A DNA stretch of 57,481 bases, taken from positions 1 through 57,481 of the forward strand of contig JAGYMQ010000079.1 of assembly GCA_018400535.1 (NCBI GenBank). The letters are read 5' to 3'. Position 1 is the stretch's first letter. Each line of letters opens with the position of its first letter. This document shows positions 48,651 to 57,324 of this stretch, in pieces. Source of the stretch: Candidatus Cloacimonadota bacterium (lineage in GTDB: Bacteria; Cloacimonadota; Cloacimonadia; Cloacimonadales; TCS61). A program made the translations under genes and the position numbers. Below the pieces are notes generated by a model. The model had not been told where the DNA came from and made no database searches. It was given only the letters and a program-made list of their open reading frames with translations.

Positions 48651-48705
48651 TAAAATCTTATACTAAAAAAATGTATTTGATCCGAAGAAAATGATTGGAG
48701 GAAAT

Positions 48706-49854
48706 ATGAATTATTTTTTGACTGAAGAACAAATGGAGATAAAAGAAATTGCACGACAGGTGGCTGAAGAAAAGATCAAACCCGTGCGTGCAAAATATGA
48801 CGAGGAAAATGCTTTTCCCCACGAGATCGTAGAAATCTTTAAGCAGACTGATCTTTTTGCTGTTTTAGTGCCTGAAGAATATGACGGTATCAGCGGGAAA
48901 GTAATTGATCTGGCGATCGTGACCGAAGAATTGAGCCGCGTCTGTGGGGGAATCGGTTTGGCGCTGGGAGCAACTGGACTCGGTCTCTATCCAATTTTGA
49001 TCTCTGGCAATGAGAAACAAAAACAGAAATTTCTACCGCAGATCGCTGATGGAAATAAATTAGCTGCCTTCGCGCTCACCGAAGCAAATGCTGGCTCTGA
49101 TGTGGGCGGAATTGAAACTACTGCTGCAAAATATGGCGATGAATATATTTTAAATGGAACAAAACAATGGATCACAAATGGCGGCGAAGCTGATATTTAC
49201 ACGGTTTTTGCTTTGACTGACAAAACCAAAGGCGCACGAGGTGCTTCTGCTTTTATCGTGGAAAAAGATACTCCCGGTTTTTCTTTCGGTAAAAAAGAAG
49301 ATAAAATGGGAATTCGTGGCTCAGCCACGCGTGAATTAATCTTTGAAGACTGTCACATTCCCAAAGAAAATCTATTAGGCAGAGAAGGAACTGGTTTTAT
49401 GACAGCGATGAAAACGTTTGATAAATCGCGGCCAATGGTTGGAGCACAGGCAGTTGGAATTGCGCAAGGTGCCTATGAAGAAGCAGCAAAATATGCCAAA
49501 GAACGCCATCAATTTGAAAAACCAATCTCTTCTTTTCAAGCTATTCAATTTATGCTGGCAGATATGGCAACGCAGATCGAAGCAGCCCGCGCCTTGGTAA
49601 TGCAGACAGCGAAAATGATCGATTCTGGCGAAAGAAAATATGCCAAAGAATCTGCAATGTGCAAAGTTTTTGCTTCTGACGTAGCGATGAAAGTGACCAC
49701 CGATGCTGTGCAAATTCTGGGTGGCTATGGCTATATGAAAGAATATCCAGTGGAAAAAATGATGCGAGATGCTAAGATCACACAAATTTACGAAGGAACA
49801 AATCAAATCCAAAGAAGCATTATCGCTTCCAACCTGCTGAAAGAATTCAAGTGA
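48706..49854 (+). CDS. Acyl-CoA dehydrogenase (short-chain/butyryl type)
   Basis: A 382-residue FAD enzyme that oxidises acyl-CoA to enoyl-CoA. Typical regions are FALTEANAGSDVGGIETTA (substrate and FAD binding), KQWITNGGEADIY, QAVGIAQGAYEEAAKYAKER and the C-terminal ILGGYGYMKEYPVEKMMRDA, then KITQIYEGTNQIQ, where the Glu of YEGT is the usual catalytic base of short-chain enzymes. I chose the ATG at 48706, since GGAGG at 48697-48701 sits 4 bases upstream and inside the alternative longer frame. No electron-transfer flavoprotein or other beta-oxidation gene is adjacent. Confidence 0.93.
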   Translation: MNYFLTEEQMEIKEIARQVAEEKIKPVRAKYDEENAFPHEIVEIFKQTDLFAVLVPEEYDGISGKVIDLAIVTEELSRVCGGIGLALGATGLGLYPILISGNEKQKQKFLPQIADGNKLAAFALTEANAGSDVGGIETTAAKYGDEYILNGTKQWITNGGEADIYTVFALTDKTKGARGASAFIVEKDTPGFSFGKKEDKMGIRGSATRELIFEDCHIPKENLLGREGTGFMTAMKTFDKSRPMVGAQAVGIAQGAYEEAAKYAKERHQFEKPISSFQAIQFMLADMATQIEAARALVMQTAKMIDSGERKYAKESAMCKVFASDVAMKVTTDAVQILGGYGYMKEYPVEKMMRDAKITQIYEGTNQIQRSIIASNLLKEFK

Positions 49855-49871
49855 AATTTTCCTAAAAAATT

Positions 49872-50330
49872 ATGGGTTCGCAACAAATCCTATTGATCGC
49901 TTTAGTGATAATAATAATAGGCATCTCGATCGTCGTCGGCATCAAAATGTTTTATCAACAAAGCGTCAGCACGCATAGACAGGCGATCATTCAACGCATG
50001 AATATTTTTGTATCGCAAGCCTTAGCCTATCGCAGAATACCAGAAAGTCTGGGCGGTGGTGGCGGCTCCTTCATTGGCTTCCGACCCGAAAACGCTGTGG
50101 ATTCTGACCACGTTGCAGGAAGTTCACCAGGTGCTGTAAAATTATTGGAAGAAAACGTTAATTACTTTATTGAATGGTATTTCTTGGATCGCTTGAAGAT
50201 CATCGCTTCTTCCAAAATGTTCGGTGAAGGAAATTATTGGCCAAATAGTTACAATGCCAGAATTGTGGCAATTTTTGATAATCAGGGAAATGTAGATCAC
50301 AACGGTTTTCAAATAAGTGGTGATTGGTAA
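49872..50330 (+). CDS. Membrane-anchored pilin-like protein of unknown function
   Basis: A 152-residue protein with an N-terminal hydrophobic helix (QQILLIALVIIIIGISIVVG) directly after MGS, followed by a helix with FYQQSVSTHRQAIIQRMNIF, then a Gly-rich loop (SLGGGGGSF) and a small globular domain. The layout resembles pseudopilins, but no prepilin peptidase site is clear, so it may be a simple single-span protein. I do not recognise the family. It starts 17 bases after the acyl-CoA dehydrogenase stop and precedes queH by 5 bases. Confidence 0.65.
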   Translation: MGSQQILLIALVIIIIGISIVVGIKMFYQQSVSTHRQAIIQRMNIFVSQALAYRRIPESLGGGGGSFIGFRPENAVDSDHVAGSSPGAVKLLEENVNYFIEWYFLDRLKIIASSKMFGEGNYWPNSYNARIVAIFDNQGNVDHNGFQISGDW

Positions 50331-50335
50331 AAGTT

Positions 50336-50875
50336 ATGACAAAAAAGAAAATCCTAATTCATGCTTGCTGTGCGCCTTGCCTGATCGCACCATATTTTCA
50401 TTTGCAAGAAAATGGTTTCCACATCTATGTTTTTTGGTACAATCATAATATTCATCCTTACACGGAATATCAAAAGAGATTGCGATCATTACAAGATTTC
50501 GTGAAAAGAGAAAATATTCCCTTCATTCTCAAAGATGAATATGATCTGGAAAAATTTCTCAGACGAGTTGCTTTCCGCGAAGAAAATCGTTGTAATATCT
50601 GCTATTACGATCGCTTGAACTATGCGGCGATCGTTGCCAAAAAGGGAAAATTCGATGCCTTCACGACGACGCTTTTATACAGCAAATTTCAGCAACACAA
50701 ACTGATTATTGAGATCGCTAATTCTATCAGTAAAAAACAAGGTATTCCTTTTTATTATCAAGATTTTCGTGAATATTGGAAAGAAGGAATCGCTCTTTCC
50801 AAAAAATACGGAATGTATCGCCAGCAATATTGCGGTTGCATTTATAGTGAACGCGATCGCTATCTGAAAACATGA
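50336..50875 (+). CDS. queH: Epoxyqueuosine reductase QueH
   Basis: A 179-residue enzyme of the DUF208/QueH family that performs the last step of queuosine tRNA modification. The iron-sulfur and active-site cysteines are visible: IHACCAPC near the N-terminus, NRCNICYYDR in the middle and QYCGCIYSERDR at the C-terminus, matching the CC...CxxCY...CxGC pattern. The length is normal. The ATG at 50336 is preferred over an upstream in-frame TTG that overlaps the previous gene. It overlaps the next gene by 4 bases (ATGA). No other queuosine gene is in the window. Confidence 0.92.
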   Translation: MTKKKILIHACCAPCLIAPYFHLQENGFHIYVFWYNHNIHPYTEYQKRLRSLQDFVKRENIPFILKDEYDLEKFLRRVAFREENRCNICYYDRLNYAAIVAKKGKFDAFTTTLLYSKFQQHKLIIEIANSISKKQGIPFYYQDFREYWKEGIALSKKYGMYRQQYCGCIYSERDRYLKT

Positions 50876-51084
50876 AAAATATCTCTACTTTTGTGATAAT
50901 AATTGGAGTGATCATCGTCTTGATCGGCATCTTGATGCGCTTTGCTCCAATCCTGAAATATTTTGGGAAATTGCCCGGCGATATTCACATCGAAAAAGAA
51001 AATTTTCGGTTTTATTTTCCCTTTACATCGCTCATCATTATCAGTATCATCATAAATATCTTGATCAGAATATTTAAAAAATGA
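50872..51084 (+). CDS. DUF2905-family small membrane protein
   Basis: A 70-residue protein with two hydrophobic helices (FVIIIGVIIVLIGILMRFAP and FPFTSLIIISIIINILIRIF) separated by GKLPGDIHIEKENFRFYFP, the typical DUF2905 loop. Its function is unknown. It starts inside the queH stop codon (4-base overlap) and is 16 bases before panB. Confidence 0.88.
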   Translation: MKNISTFVIIIGVIIVLIGILMRFAPILKYFGKLPGDIHIEKENFRFYFPFTSLIIISIIINILIRIFKK

Positions 51085-51100
51085 ACTTGTAGGAGTGAAA

Positions 51101-51907
51101 ATGAAAAACGTTCGATCCTTCCAAAAAATGAAAATGAAAAAAGATAAGATCGTGATGATGACGGCGTATGATTATCCTTCTGGAAAATTGGTGCAGGAAG
51201 CTCAAGCGGATTTGATCCTGGTGGGAGACAGTCTGGGGATGGTCATCCAGGGCGAAAAAAACACATTGAAAGTTACTCTCGACGAGATTGTCTATCATAC
51301 CAGAATCACGCGGAAAGGCGCTGATGAGTCCTTTATCGTTGCGGATCTTCCTTTTATGTCCTACCATTTGGATCTGAATTCAACAAAACAAAATGCGGCG
51401 CGTCTTATCACAGAAGCAGATGCAGATGCCGTGAAATTGGAAGGTGGAAAAGAAAGCCGCATTGCTGCGATCAAAGCAATCGTGGATTGCGAAATTCCCG
51501 TTGTTGCTCATCTCGGTCTCACGCCGCAATCAATCAATGCTTTTGGTGGTTACATTGTGCAGGGAAAAGAAAATAAAAGTTATCAACAGATTCTGGAGCA
51601 GGCGCAGAATATTGAAAAAGCTGGTGCATTTATGCTGGTTCTGGAATGTATCCCCGAAATGTTGGGAAAGGAAATAACAGAAAGGCTTTCTATTCCAACG
51701 ATTGGAATTGGCGCTGGTAGATTTACCGATGGACAGGTTTTGGTGTATCATGATATTTTGGGTATGAGTGATATTAAACCGAAATTTGTGAAACAATATA
51801 ACGAGCTGAATAAATCGATCTTGCAAAGCTTACAAAATTTTGTCAGCGATGTGAAGATCAAAAATTTCCCCCAAAAAAAAAATAGCTATAAACCTTTTGT
51901 GGAGTGA
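51101..51907 (+). CDS. panB: 3-methyl-2-oxobutanoate hydroxymethyltransferase
   Basis: A 268-residue enzyme that makes ketopantoate in pantothenate and CoA biosynthesis. Landmarks are KIVMMTAYDYPSGKLVQEA, LILVGDSLGMVIQGEKNT, ADLPFMSY, DAVKLEGGKE, VVAHLGLTPQSINAFGGY and PTIGIGAGRFTDGQVLVYHD. The length is normal. AGGAG lies 5 bases before the ATG at 51101; an in-frame GTG two codons earlier overlaps that site and was not used. The other pantothenate genes (panC, panD) are not in the window. Confidence 0.95.
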   Translation: MKNVRSFQKMKMKKDKIVMMTAYDYPSGKLVQEAQADLILVGDSLGMVIQGEKNTLKVTLDEIVYHTRITRKGADESFIVADLPFMSYHLDLNSTKQNAARLITEADADAVKLEGGKESRIAAIKAIVDCEIPVVAHLGLTPQSINAFGGYIVQGKENKSYQQILEQAQNIEKAGAFMLVLECIPEMLGKEITERLSIPTIGIGAGRFTDGQVLVYHDILGMSDIKPKFVKQYNELNKSILQSLQNFVSDVKIKNFPQKKNSYKPFVE

Positions 51908-51913
51908 AATTAT

Positions 51914-52528
51914 ATGATAAAAGATCTGGAAATGACAGCTTCTGAAAAAATTGCTGCAGTCACGAATTTGAAACAAAATCTGGAAGAAAATTTCATCCAG
52001 TTAGGACAATTGCTTTCGGAAATGAAACGGACAAAACTCTATAAATATAAAAGTTACAAAAACTTCAAAGAATTTGTCGAGGCGGAATTCAATTTTCCAA
52101 ATTCCTTTGCGAATAAGATCATCAGCAATTTTGAACTTTTCATCAAAAAGCTTGATGTTGATGAATATGCTGCGAAAAAGATCGGATTGGATAAGCTGAA
52201 TATGATCAAACCGCTGGTGAAAAAAGCAGAAGTAGAAACAGCCGAAGAATGGATCGATAAAGCAGAAAACTTGACAACAACCGATCTGCGCGAAGAAGTG
52301 AAAGAAGAAAGAGAACGCCAAAGATCGCAGGAAAAGACATTGAAAGAAGTTTATATCGAGCAATATCTTGAAAAAATGGTCATGTTTTTTAATTGTAGTC
52401 GCAAAGAATTAGATTTCAAATTGGCCTTGTTTTTTCAAGATAAAGATATGGAAGAGATCGAAAAAGAGATAAAAATTAAAAGCAGAAAATATGATGAAGA
52501 ACAGCAAAATGTATCTGAAGGAGGATAG
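51914..52528 (+). CDS. Helical protein of unknown function
   Basis: A 204-residue, strongly charged, helix-rich protein without signal peptide or membrane span. The N-terminal part (LGQLLSEMKRTKLYKYKSYK, then NFKEFVEAEFNFPNSFANKI) resembles short helical domains of phage- or plasmid-type regulators that begin with a start-of-growth pattern of Leu, Tyr and Phe, but I cannot name the family. The middle (about 105-150) is a predicted coiled coil. The gene is 6 bases after panB and 49 bases before the porX-like gene, so it may belong to either unit. Confidence 0.6.
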   Translation: MIKDLEMTASEKIAAVTNLKQNLEENFIQLGQLLSEMKRTKLYKYKSYKNFKEFVEAEFNFPNSFANKIISNFELFIKKLDVDEYAAKKIGLDKLNMIKPLVKKAEVETAEEWIDKAENLTTTDLREEVKEERERQRSQEKTLKEVYIEQYLEKMVMFFNCSRKELDFKLALFFQDKDMEEIEKEIKIKSRKYDEEQQNVSEGG

Positions 52529-52577
52529 AAAAAAATTGCGCCTTAGTTAATTTATTCTGATAAAAACGGAGGTAACT

Positions 52578-54134
52578 ATGCAAAATCTAAGAATTCTCTG
52601 GGTAGATGATGAAGTAGAAAATCTCAAACCATTCATCATTTTTCTGCAGGAAAAAGGACACAAAGTAACAACTGTTACAAATGGTCAGGATGCGATCGAT
52701 GCGGTTTTGAACCAGCAATTTGATCTGATCCTTCTGGATGAAATGATGCCAGGAATGGATGGTCTCACGACTCTGGAAGAGATCAAACAGATAAACGCTT
52801 CGATCTCTGTCATCATGGTCACGAAAAGTGAAGAAGAAGGTTTGATGGAAGATGCGATCGCTGGACAGATCGCAGATTATTTGATCAAGCCGATAAATCC
52901 AAATCAAATTATAATGGCGATCAAAAAGATCTTCCAGGCAGATGAGATCAAAAAGAACAAAGTGGGAGAAGATTATGCCAAATTCTCTACCAGATTAAAT
53001 CGAAAGATCGCCACCAATCCTGATTGGAAAGAATGGAAAGATATCTATCAAGAAATTTGCCGCTGGGATATTAAAATCGACGACATCAATAATGACACGA
53101 TGGCGCAGATGCATTTTCTGGAAAAATTGAATTGTAACAACGAATTTTCCAATTATATCACTGCCGCCTATCGAAATTGGCTGAACAGCGACAGGCGTCC
53201 CGATCTCTCTTTTGATATCATTTCCCGCTACGTGATCCCGACGATCGAAAAAACTCATAATCCAGTCTATTTCATCGTTTTGGACTGCATGAGATTAGAT
53301 CAATATTTTTCTATCGAACCTTTTTTAAACGAACTTTTTGATATTGATCTTAATCTCTATTATTCCATTTTACCGACGGCAACTCCCTACTCCCGTAATT
53401 CCATTTTCAGCGGTCTATTGCCGATCGATATCGCCCGTAATTTTCCCGAATATTGGGTGGAATCATCTGATCTTGATAACAGCCGTAACCGTAATGAACA
53501 TCAGCTGCTCGATGCTCATATGAAAGACCTTGGCTATGGATTGGAACAGAGTAAATATGTTAAGATATTCAATCCTGAAGAGGGAAATTTTGTGCTGCGC
53601 AAGATCGAAAGCTGGAAATTTGAAAAATTGGTCGTGCTCGTTTTTAACTTCCTTGATCTTCTGGCACACCACCGTTCCAAAAGCCAGGTTCTGAAAGAAA
53701 CTATTCCAGATGAACACGCCTTGCGTGCTTTCACCAGACATTGGTTCGCTCATTCAACTTTCTATGATACTTTGAAAGAGATCAGAAAGCAGAACGCCAC
53801 TGTCATTTTGACGACAGATCACGGTTCGATCCGTGTGAATCGCGCCAGTCAGATCGTGGGAAATAAAGAGATCACATCATCGGTTCGCTACAAACAAGGC
53901 AAAAATCTTTCCAGTATCGAAAAACACACGCTTCATATGAAAGAACCACAGGAATTCGGCCTGCCAGCCCAAAGCATTGTAGATAATTACGTTCTGGCAA
54001 AAGACGATTACTATTTTGTCTATCCCAATTCCTTTCATAAATATATGAAACAATATTCAGGAACATTTCAGCACGGTGGCATTTCTATGGAAGAGATGAT
54101 CCTGCCACTTGCAGTTTGTCATCCCAAAGCTTGA
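52578..54134 (+). CDS. porX: PorX-like response regulator with PglZ domain
   Basis: A 518-residue two-domain protein. The receiver domain (1-120) has the acidic pair Asp10-Asp11, phospho-acceptor Asp54 in LILLDEMMPGMDG and a conserved Lys in DYLIKPINP. After a helical linker, the PglZ domain (about 220-510) of the alkaline-phosphatase superfamily shows LDCMRLDQ (Asp236), LPTATPYSRNSIFSG (Thr267/Thr269 region as likely nucleophile), DLLAHH, TTDHGSIRV and QHGGISMEEM. This matches PorX of Porphyromonas and Flavobacterium, which controls type IX secretion and hydrolyses oligonucleotides. GGAGG precedes the ATG. No sensor kinase gene lies next to it; tsaE overlaps its stop by one base. Confidence 0.88.
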   Translation: MQNLRILWVDDEVENLKPFIIFLQEKGHKVTTVTNGQDAIDAVLNQQFDLILLDEMMPGMDGLTTLEEIKQINASISVIMVTKSEEEGLMEDAIAGQIADYLIKPINPNQIIMAIKKIFQADEIKKNKVGEDYAKFSTRLNRKIATNPDWKEWKDIYQEICRWDIKIDDINNDTMAQMHFLEKLNCNNEFSNYITAAYRNWLNSDRRPDLSFDIISRYVIPTIEKTHNPVYFIVLDCMRLDQYFSIEPFLNELFDIDLNLYYSILPTATPYSRNSIFSGLLPIDIARNFPEYWVESSDLDNSRNRNEHQLLDAHMKDLGYGLEQSKYVKIFNPEEGNFVLRKIESWKFEKLVVLVFNFLDLLAHHRSKSQVLKETIPDEHALRAFTRHWFAHSTFYDTLKEIRKQNATVILTTDHGSIRVNRASQIVGNKEITSSVRYKQGKNLSSIEKHTLHMKEPQEFGLPAQSIVDNYVLAKDDYYFVYPNSFHKYMKQYSGTFQHGGISMEEMILPLAVCHPKA

Positions 54135-54550
54135 TGTTAAAAAAATTAGAAGTTCGCACGAAAAACGAAACAAGTGAACTGGCGAAAAAGATCGCTCGCA
54201 ATTTACAAAAAGGTGAGGTCATAGCGCTTTATGGTGAACTGGGGACTGGAAAAACATTTTTCACACAAGAATTGTGCAAATATCTGGCTGTGAAAGAACC
54301 CGTCACCAGTCCCACGTTCGTCATTATGAATGAATACGCTGGTAAATTTCCAATTCGTCATATTGATCTTTATCGTCTGGATTCTATCGAGGAAGTTTTG
54401 GAATTGGGAATACCAGAAATCTTTGAAGATTGTTTGACGATCATTGAATGGGCAGAAAAGGCTGAAGAACTTTTACCAGAAAATGTGTGGAAAATCAAAA
54501 TTGCATTACAAAACGGCAAGCGGGAATTCCAAATATACCATTTTGGATAA
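54134..54550 (+). CDS. tsaE: tRNA threonylcarbamoyladenosine biosynthesis ATPase TsaE
   Basis: A 138-residue P-loop protein needed with TsaB and TsaD for t6A at tRNA position 37. Walker A is ALYGELGTGKTFFTQ, with SPTFVIMNEYAG (switch-like) and IRHIDLYRLDSIEE downstream, and IIEWAEKAEELLPE as the characteristic C-terminal motif. The ATG overlaps the porX-like stop as TGATG, so the start at 54134 is preferred over a start at 54116 inside porX. The neighbouring gene partners tsaB and tsaD are not present. Confidence 0.92.
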   Translation: MLKKLEVRTKNETSELAKKIARNLQKGEVIALYGELGTGKTFFTQELCKYLAVKEPVTSPTFVIMNEYAGKFPIRHIDLYRLDSIEEVLELGIPEIFEDCLTIIEWAEKAEELLPENVWKIKIALQNGKREFQIYHFG

Positions 54551-54700
54551 TGATGAAATTGAACATCCGCTGGGATTGTAAATTGAGAACTGTGTAATTT
54601 TTTTTTAATCGAGAAAATTGAGTAAATGTCTGCTGATTCGTAAAATGAAAAGAATAGATAATCTTGAAGGATTAGATAAATTTCCATAAAGCCTTTTTAA

Positions 54701-54706
54701 TTGACA
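54701..54706 (+). promoter_or_regulatory. TTGAC box upstream of the 355-residue protein gene
   Basis: TTGACA, 57 bases before the start codon, in the 207-base gap after tsaE. ATTCAAA and TTTGAAT (54706-54712 and 54726-54732) form a weak inverted repeat just after it. Apart from this, the gap 54551-54757 shows nothing I can interpret. Confidence 0.3.
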
Positions 54707-54757
54707 TTCAAACATAATATATTTTTTTGAATGAGTTAAATATACTTCGGAGATACA

Positions 54758-55825
54758 ATGAAGAAAATTGATTTAGTTGAATATATGTTTTCTAATTCGG
54801 ATGCCATTATTCGTTATCGCTTAGCCTGTGATTTCATTCAAGAAAAAGAACAACTTGATATTGGTAAAATACGAGCTGATCTACTCAATCACAAAGAAGC
54901 AAAATATTGGATGAAATGTCTGAAAACAAGACGTAAATATGATAATATCCATGGCAGTTATGACAAAAGTCTGGAGAATTCTCTGGGAAAATTGATTCAG
55001 TTTGGAATAAAAAAAGGTATCAGCAATTTTGACAAAAATGTTTCATCTCATCTCAAATGGTTGAAAAATGATGAAGAAATAGAAGCAGAACAAATCCATA
55101 ATGATTATTTTTTGCGGATAGTTGTCGCTTCACTGCTGGCAAAAGCAGGTTATGCCCAGGAACCGACAGTTCGCAGTATTTTGACGAAGCGACTAAAATT
55201 GGTTTATGATCTCACAAAGAAAAAAAGGTATGACATTTTTATTGATAAATCCCTATTCAAAAGCATTCCAGCTGCTTTCAAAGATCATCAAATGCTTGAT
55301 CCTGAAATCTATCAAGATAACCAATTCGCCCTGCCCTGGATCTATGATCTCTTCGCCTATGAAGCTCTCTATGAAGATTTTAAAGATGAGATCGACACAA
55401 TTATCGAATATATTCTGGATGAACGTTATCAAAAATTTCCCGACGGCTACGGCGTTATGGTCTCGTTTCCAAAACGATTTTTAATTGTCGGCTGGGATAT
55501 CTGGCTGCCTGGTTATTTCGATTTCGATCAAACAGAATTTCATTTGCAAAACTTGATCTTCCGCACAAATCTGATCGCTCCTTTTGAGCCAACGAGAAAG
55601 CATCCCTGGTTCAAAAAAGTTCTGACATTTCTGGAGCAATTCAAAACAGAGAACGGAACCTTTGAATTACCCAAGTTCTATTTGAAGGAAAAAAGAAATT
55701 CCTATTATATCACTTCTTATCATATGGGAATGGGAGAATCACGCGTTGCAGATAATGCTCAGGAGCTGGAATCCACTTTTTGGATAGCAAATATTCTACG
55801 CAAAGCGGGAAAAATTAAATCCTAG
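54758..55825 (+). CDS. Uncharacterised helical protein (possible alpha/alpha toroid)
   Basis: A 355-residue soluble protein without signal peptide. It is rich in helices and aromatic residues, with YMFSNSDAIIRYRLACDFIQ at the N-terminus, HKEAKYWMKCLK, a His/Gly/Asp-containing stretch (IHGSYDKSLENSLGKLIQFG) and, in the second half, FPDGYGVMVSFPKRFLIVGW and GTFELPKFY. The paired helical pattern recalls prenyltransferase/cyclase-like or six-hairpin proteins, but I cannot name a family. CGGAG precedes the ATG. The end overlaps malQ on the opposite strand by 4 bases. Confidence 0.6.
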   Translation: MKKIDLVEYMFSNSDAIIRYRLACDFIQEKEQLDIGKIRADLLNHKEAKYWMKCLKTRRKYDNIHGSYDKSLENSLGKLIQFGIKKGISNFDKNVSSHLKWLKNDEEIEAEQIHNDYFLRIVVASLLAKAGYAQEPTVRSILTKRLKLVYDLTKKKRYDIFIDKSLFKSIPAAFKDHQMLDPEIYQDNQFALPWIYDLFAYEALYEDFKDEIDTIIEYILDERYQKFPDGYGVMVSFPKRFLIVGWDIWLPGYFDFDQTEFHLQNLIFRTNLIAPFEPTRKHPWFKKVLTFLEQFKTENGTFELPKFYLKEKRNSYYITSYHMGMGESRVADNAQELESTFWIANILRKAGKIKS

Positions 55826-57297
55826 CGAAAGTATTTTTTATTCAAATATTCCAATGATCTTTGTAAAGGATCAGATAAATACTTTTCTTCTAATCTCCAA
55901 ATCCAATTTTTTCCTAAAGTTCCCGGTGTATTGAAACGAGCAGAATTATCTAATCCCAAAAAATCCTGCATGGGAGCGATCGCAAAAGCAGCAGGCGATT
56001 TCCAGATCGCTTCCACCATCTTCCAGGAAATTTTGTCGCCTTCATATTCTCCGATATAATTCAAAAGCAAATCTTTCGTTCGCTGAGAAATATTTTGAAA
56101 CCAGCCTTCTGACGTCTCATTATCGTGTGTTCCCGTGTAAATTGCCGCTTCTTTTTCTGCATTTTTGGGAAGATAGGGATTAGCATCATTGCCATCAAAA
56201 GCAAATTGTAATATTTTCATGCCCGGAAAATTGAATCTTTTCCTGAGTGCTGTCACATCGGCAGTGATATTTCCGAGATCTTCTGCAATGATCGGCAATT
56301 CTCCAAAATGATCTGTCAAAGACTGGAAAATTTTTGCCTTCGGTCCCTCCTTCCATTCTCCATTCTCAGCAGTCGAATCTTCAGCTGGAATTGACCAATA
56401 GCGCACAAAACCAAGAAAATGATCCAATCGTAAAATATCAAACAAAGTCAATGAACTTTTGATGCGATCTTTCCACCAATCATAATTTGTGATCTCATGC
56501 TTTTCCCAGTCAAATAATGGATTTCCCCAGAATTGCCCTGTTAAGCTGAAAGCATCAGGTGGATAACCAGCGACGCGGGTGGGATTTTTGTTCTCATCCA
56601 ATTGAAATAGTTCTGGATTCATCCAGACATCTGCGCTGTCTGCCGCCACGTAAATCGGGATATCACCGATGATCTTGATACCCATCTTTTTCGCATAATT
56701 ATGAAGCTCTTGCCATTGTTGGAAAAAGAGAAATTGCTGAAATTTTTGGAATGTGATCTGTTCGGCAAGTAAATCTTCGTATTCTGCCATAATAACGGGC
56801 TCTCGCAGTTTTATCTTTGCTGGAAAATCTAACCAATTATTCCCGCCAAAATGTTCTTTCAAAGCCATAAAGAAAGAATAATCTTCCAGCCAATAAGATT
56901 GTTCAGAACAGAATTTCTGGAAAAGAGTAGCTTCAGGTTGGAAATTTAAAAAAGCCTTTTCGAGAAGCTGTCTTTTGAAGATTGAAACTTTTGCAAAATC
57001 GACCTGTGAGCCAGCAAAATTGATCTCGCTTTTCAATTCTTTTCTTTCCAACATACCTTGCTCTACCAAAATATTCAAATCGATCAAAAGCGTGTTTCCG
57101 GCAAAAGCAGAATAGCATTGATAGGGTGAATTACCAAATCCTGTTGGCCCCAAAGGACAGATCTGCCAGAGTTTCATTTTTGCTGCTGCCAGAAAATCGA
57201 TGAATTGGAAGGCTTTTTTGCCAAATGCTCCAATTCCGTGATCTCCAGGCAAAGCCGTGACGTGCAATAAGATTCCACCACTTCTTTCCATTTCCAT
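55822..57297 (-). CDS. malQ: 4-alpha-glucanotransferase (amylomaltase)
   Basis: A 491-residue GH77 enzyme that transfers maltosyl or longer units between alpha-1,4-glucans. Recognised by RSGGILLHVTALPGDHGIGA, FLAAAKMKLWQICPLGPTGF, GIKIIGDIPIYVAADSADVW, GYPPDAFSLTGQFWGNPLFD, LRLDHFLGFVRYWSIPA (with catalytic Asp) and PIIAEDLGNITADV (Glu). The length is typical of the amylomaltase-only form. GAGAGG lies 6 bases before the ATG at 57297. It is convergent with the 355-residue gene and starts 27 bases after the stop of the partial surface-protein gene, so it may be co-transcribed with that gene. Glycogen or maltodextrin use is implied. Confidence 0.96.
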   Translation of the reverse strand: MEMERSGGILLHVTALPGDHGIGAFGKKAFQFIDFLAAAKMKLWQICPLGPTGFGNSPYQCYSAFAGNTLLIDLNILVEQGMLERKELKSEINFAGSQVDFAKVSIFKRQLLEKAFLNFQPEATLFQKFCSEQSYWLEDYSFFMALKEHFGGNNWLDFPAKIKLREPVIMAEYEDLLAEQITFQKFQQFLFFQQWQELHNYAKKMGIKIIGDIPIYVAADSADVWMNPELFQLDENKNPTRVAGYPPDAFSLTGQFWGNPLFDWEKHEITNYDWWKDRIKSSLTLFDILRLDHFLGFVRYWSIPAEDSTAENGEWKEGPKAKIFQSLTDHFGELPIIAEDLGNITADVTALRKRFNFPGMKILQFAFDGNDANPYLPKNAEKEAAIYTGTHDNETSEGWFQNISQRTKDLLLNYIGEYEGDKISWKMVEAIWKSPAAFAIAPMQDFLGLDNSARFNTPGTLGKNWIWRLEEKYLSDPLQRSLEYLNKKYFR

Positions 57298-57324
57298 TTC
57301 TTACCTCTCAAATTTATTTGGCCA

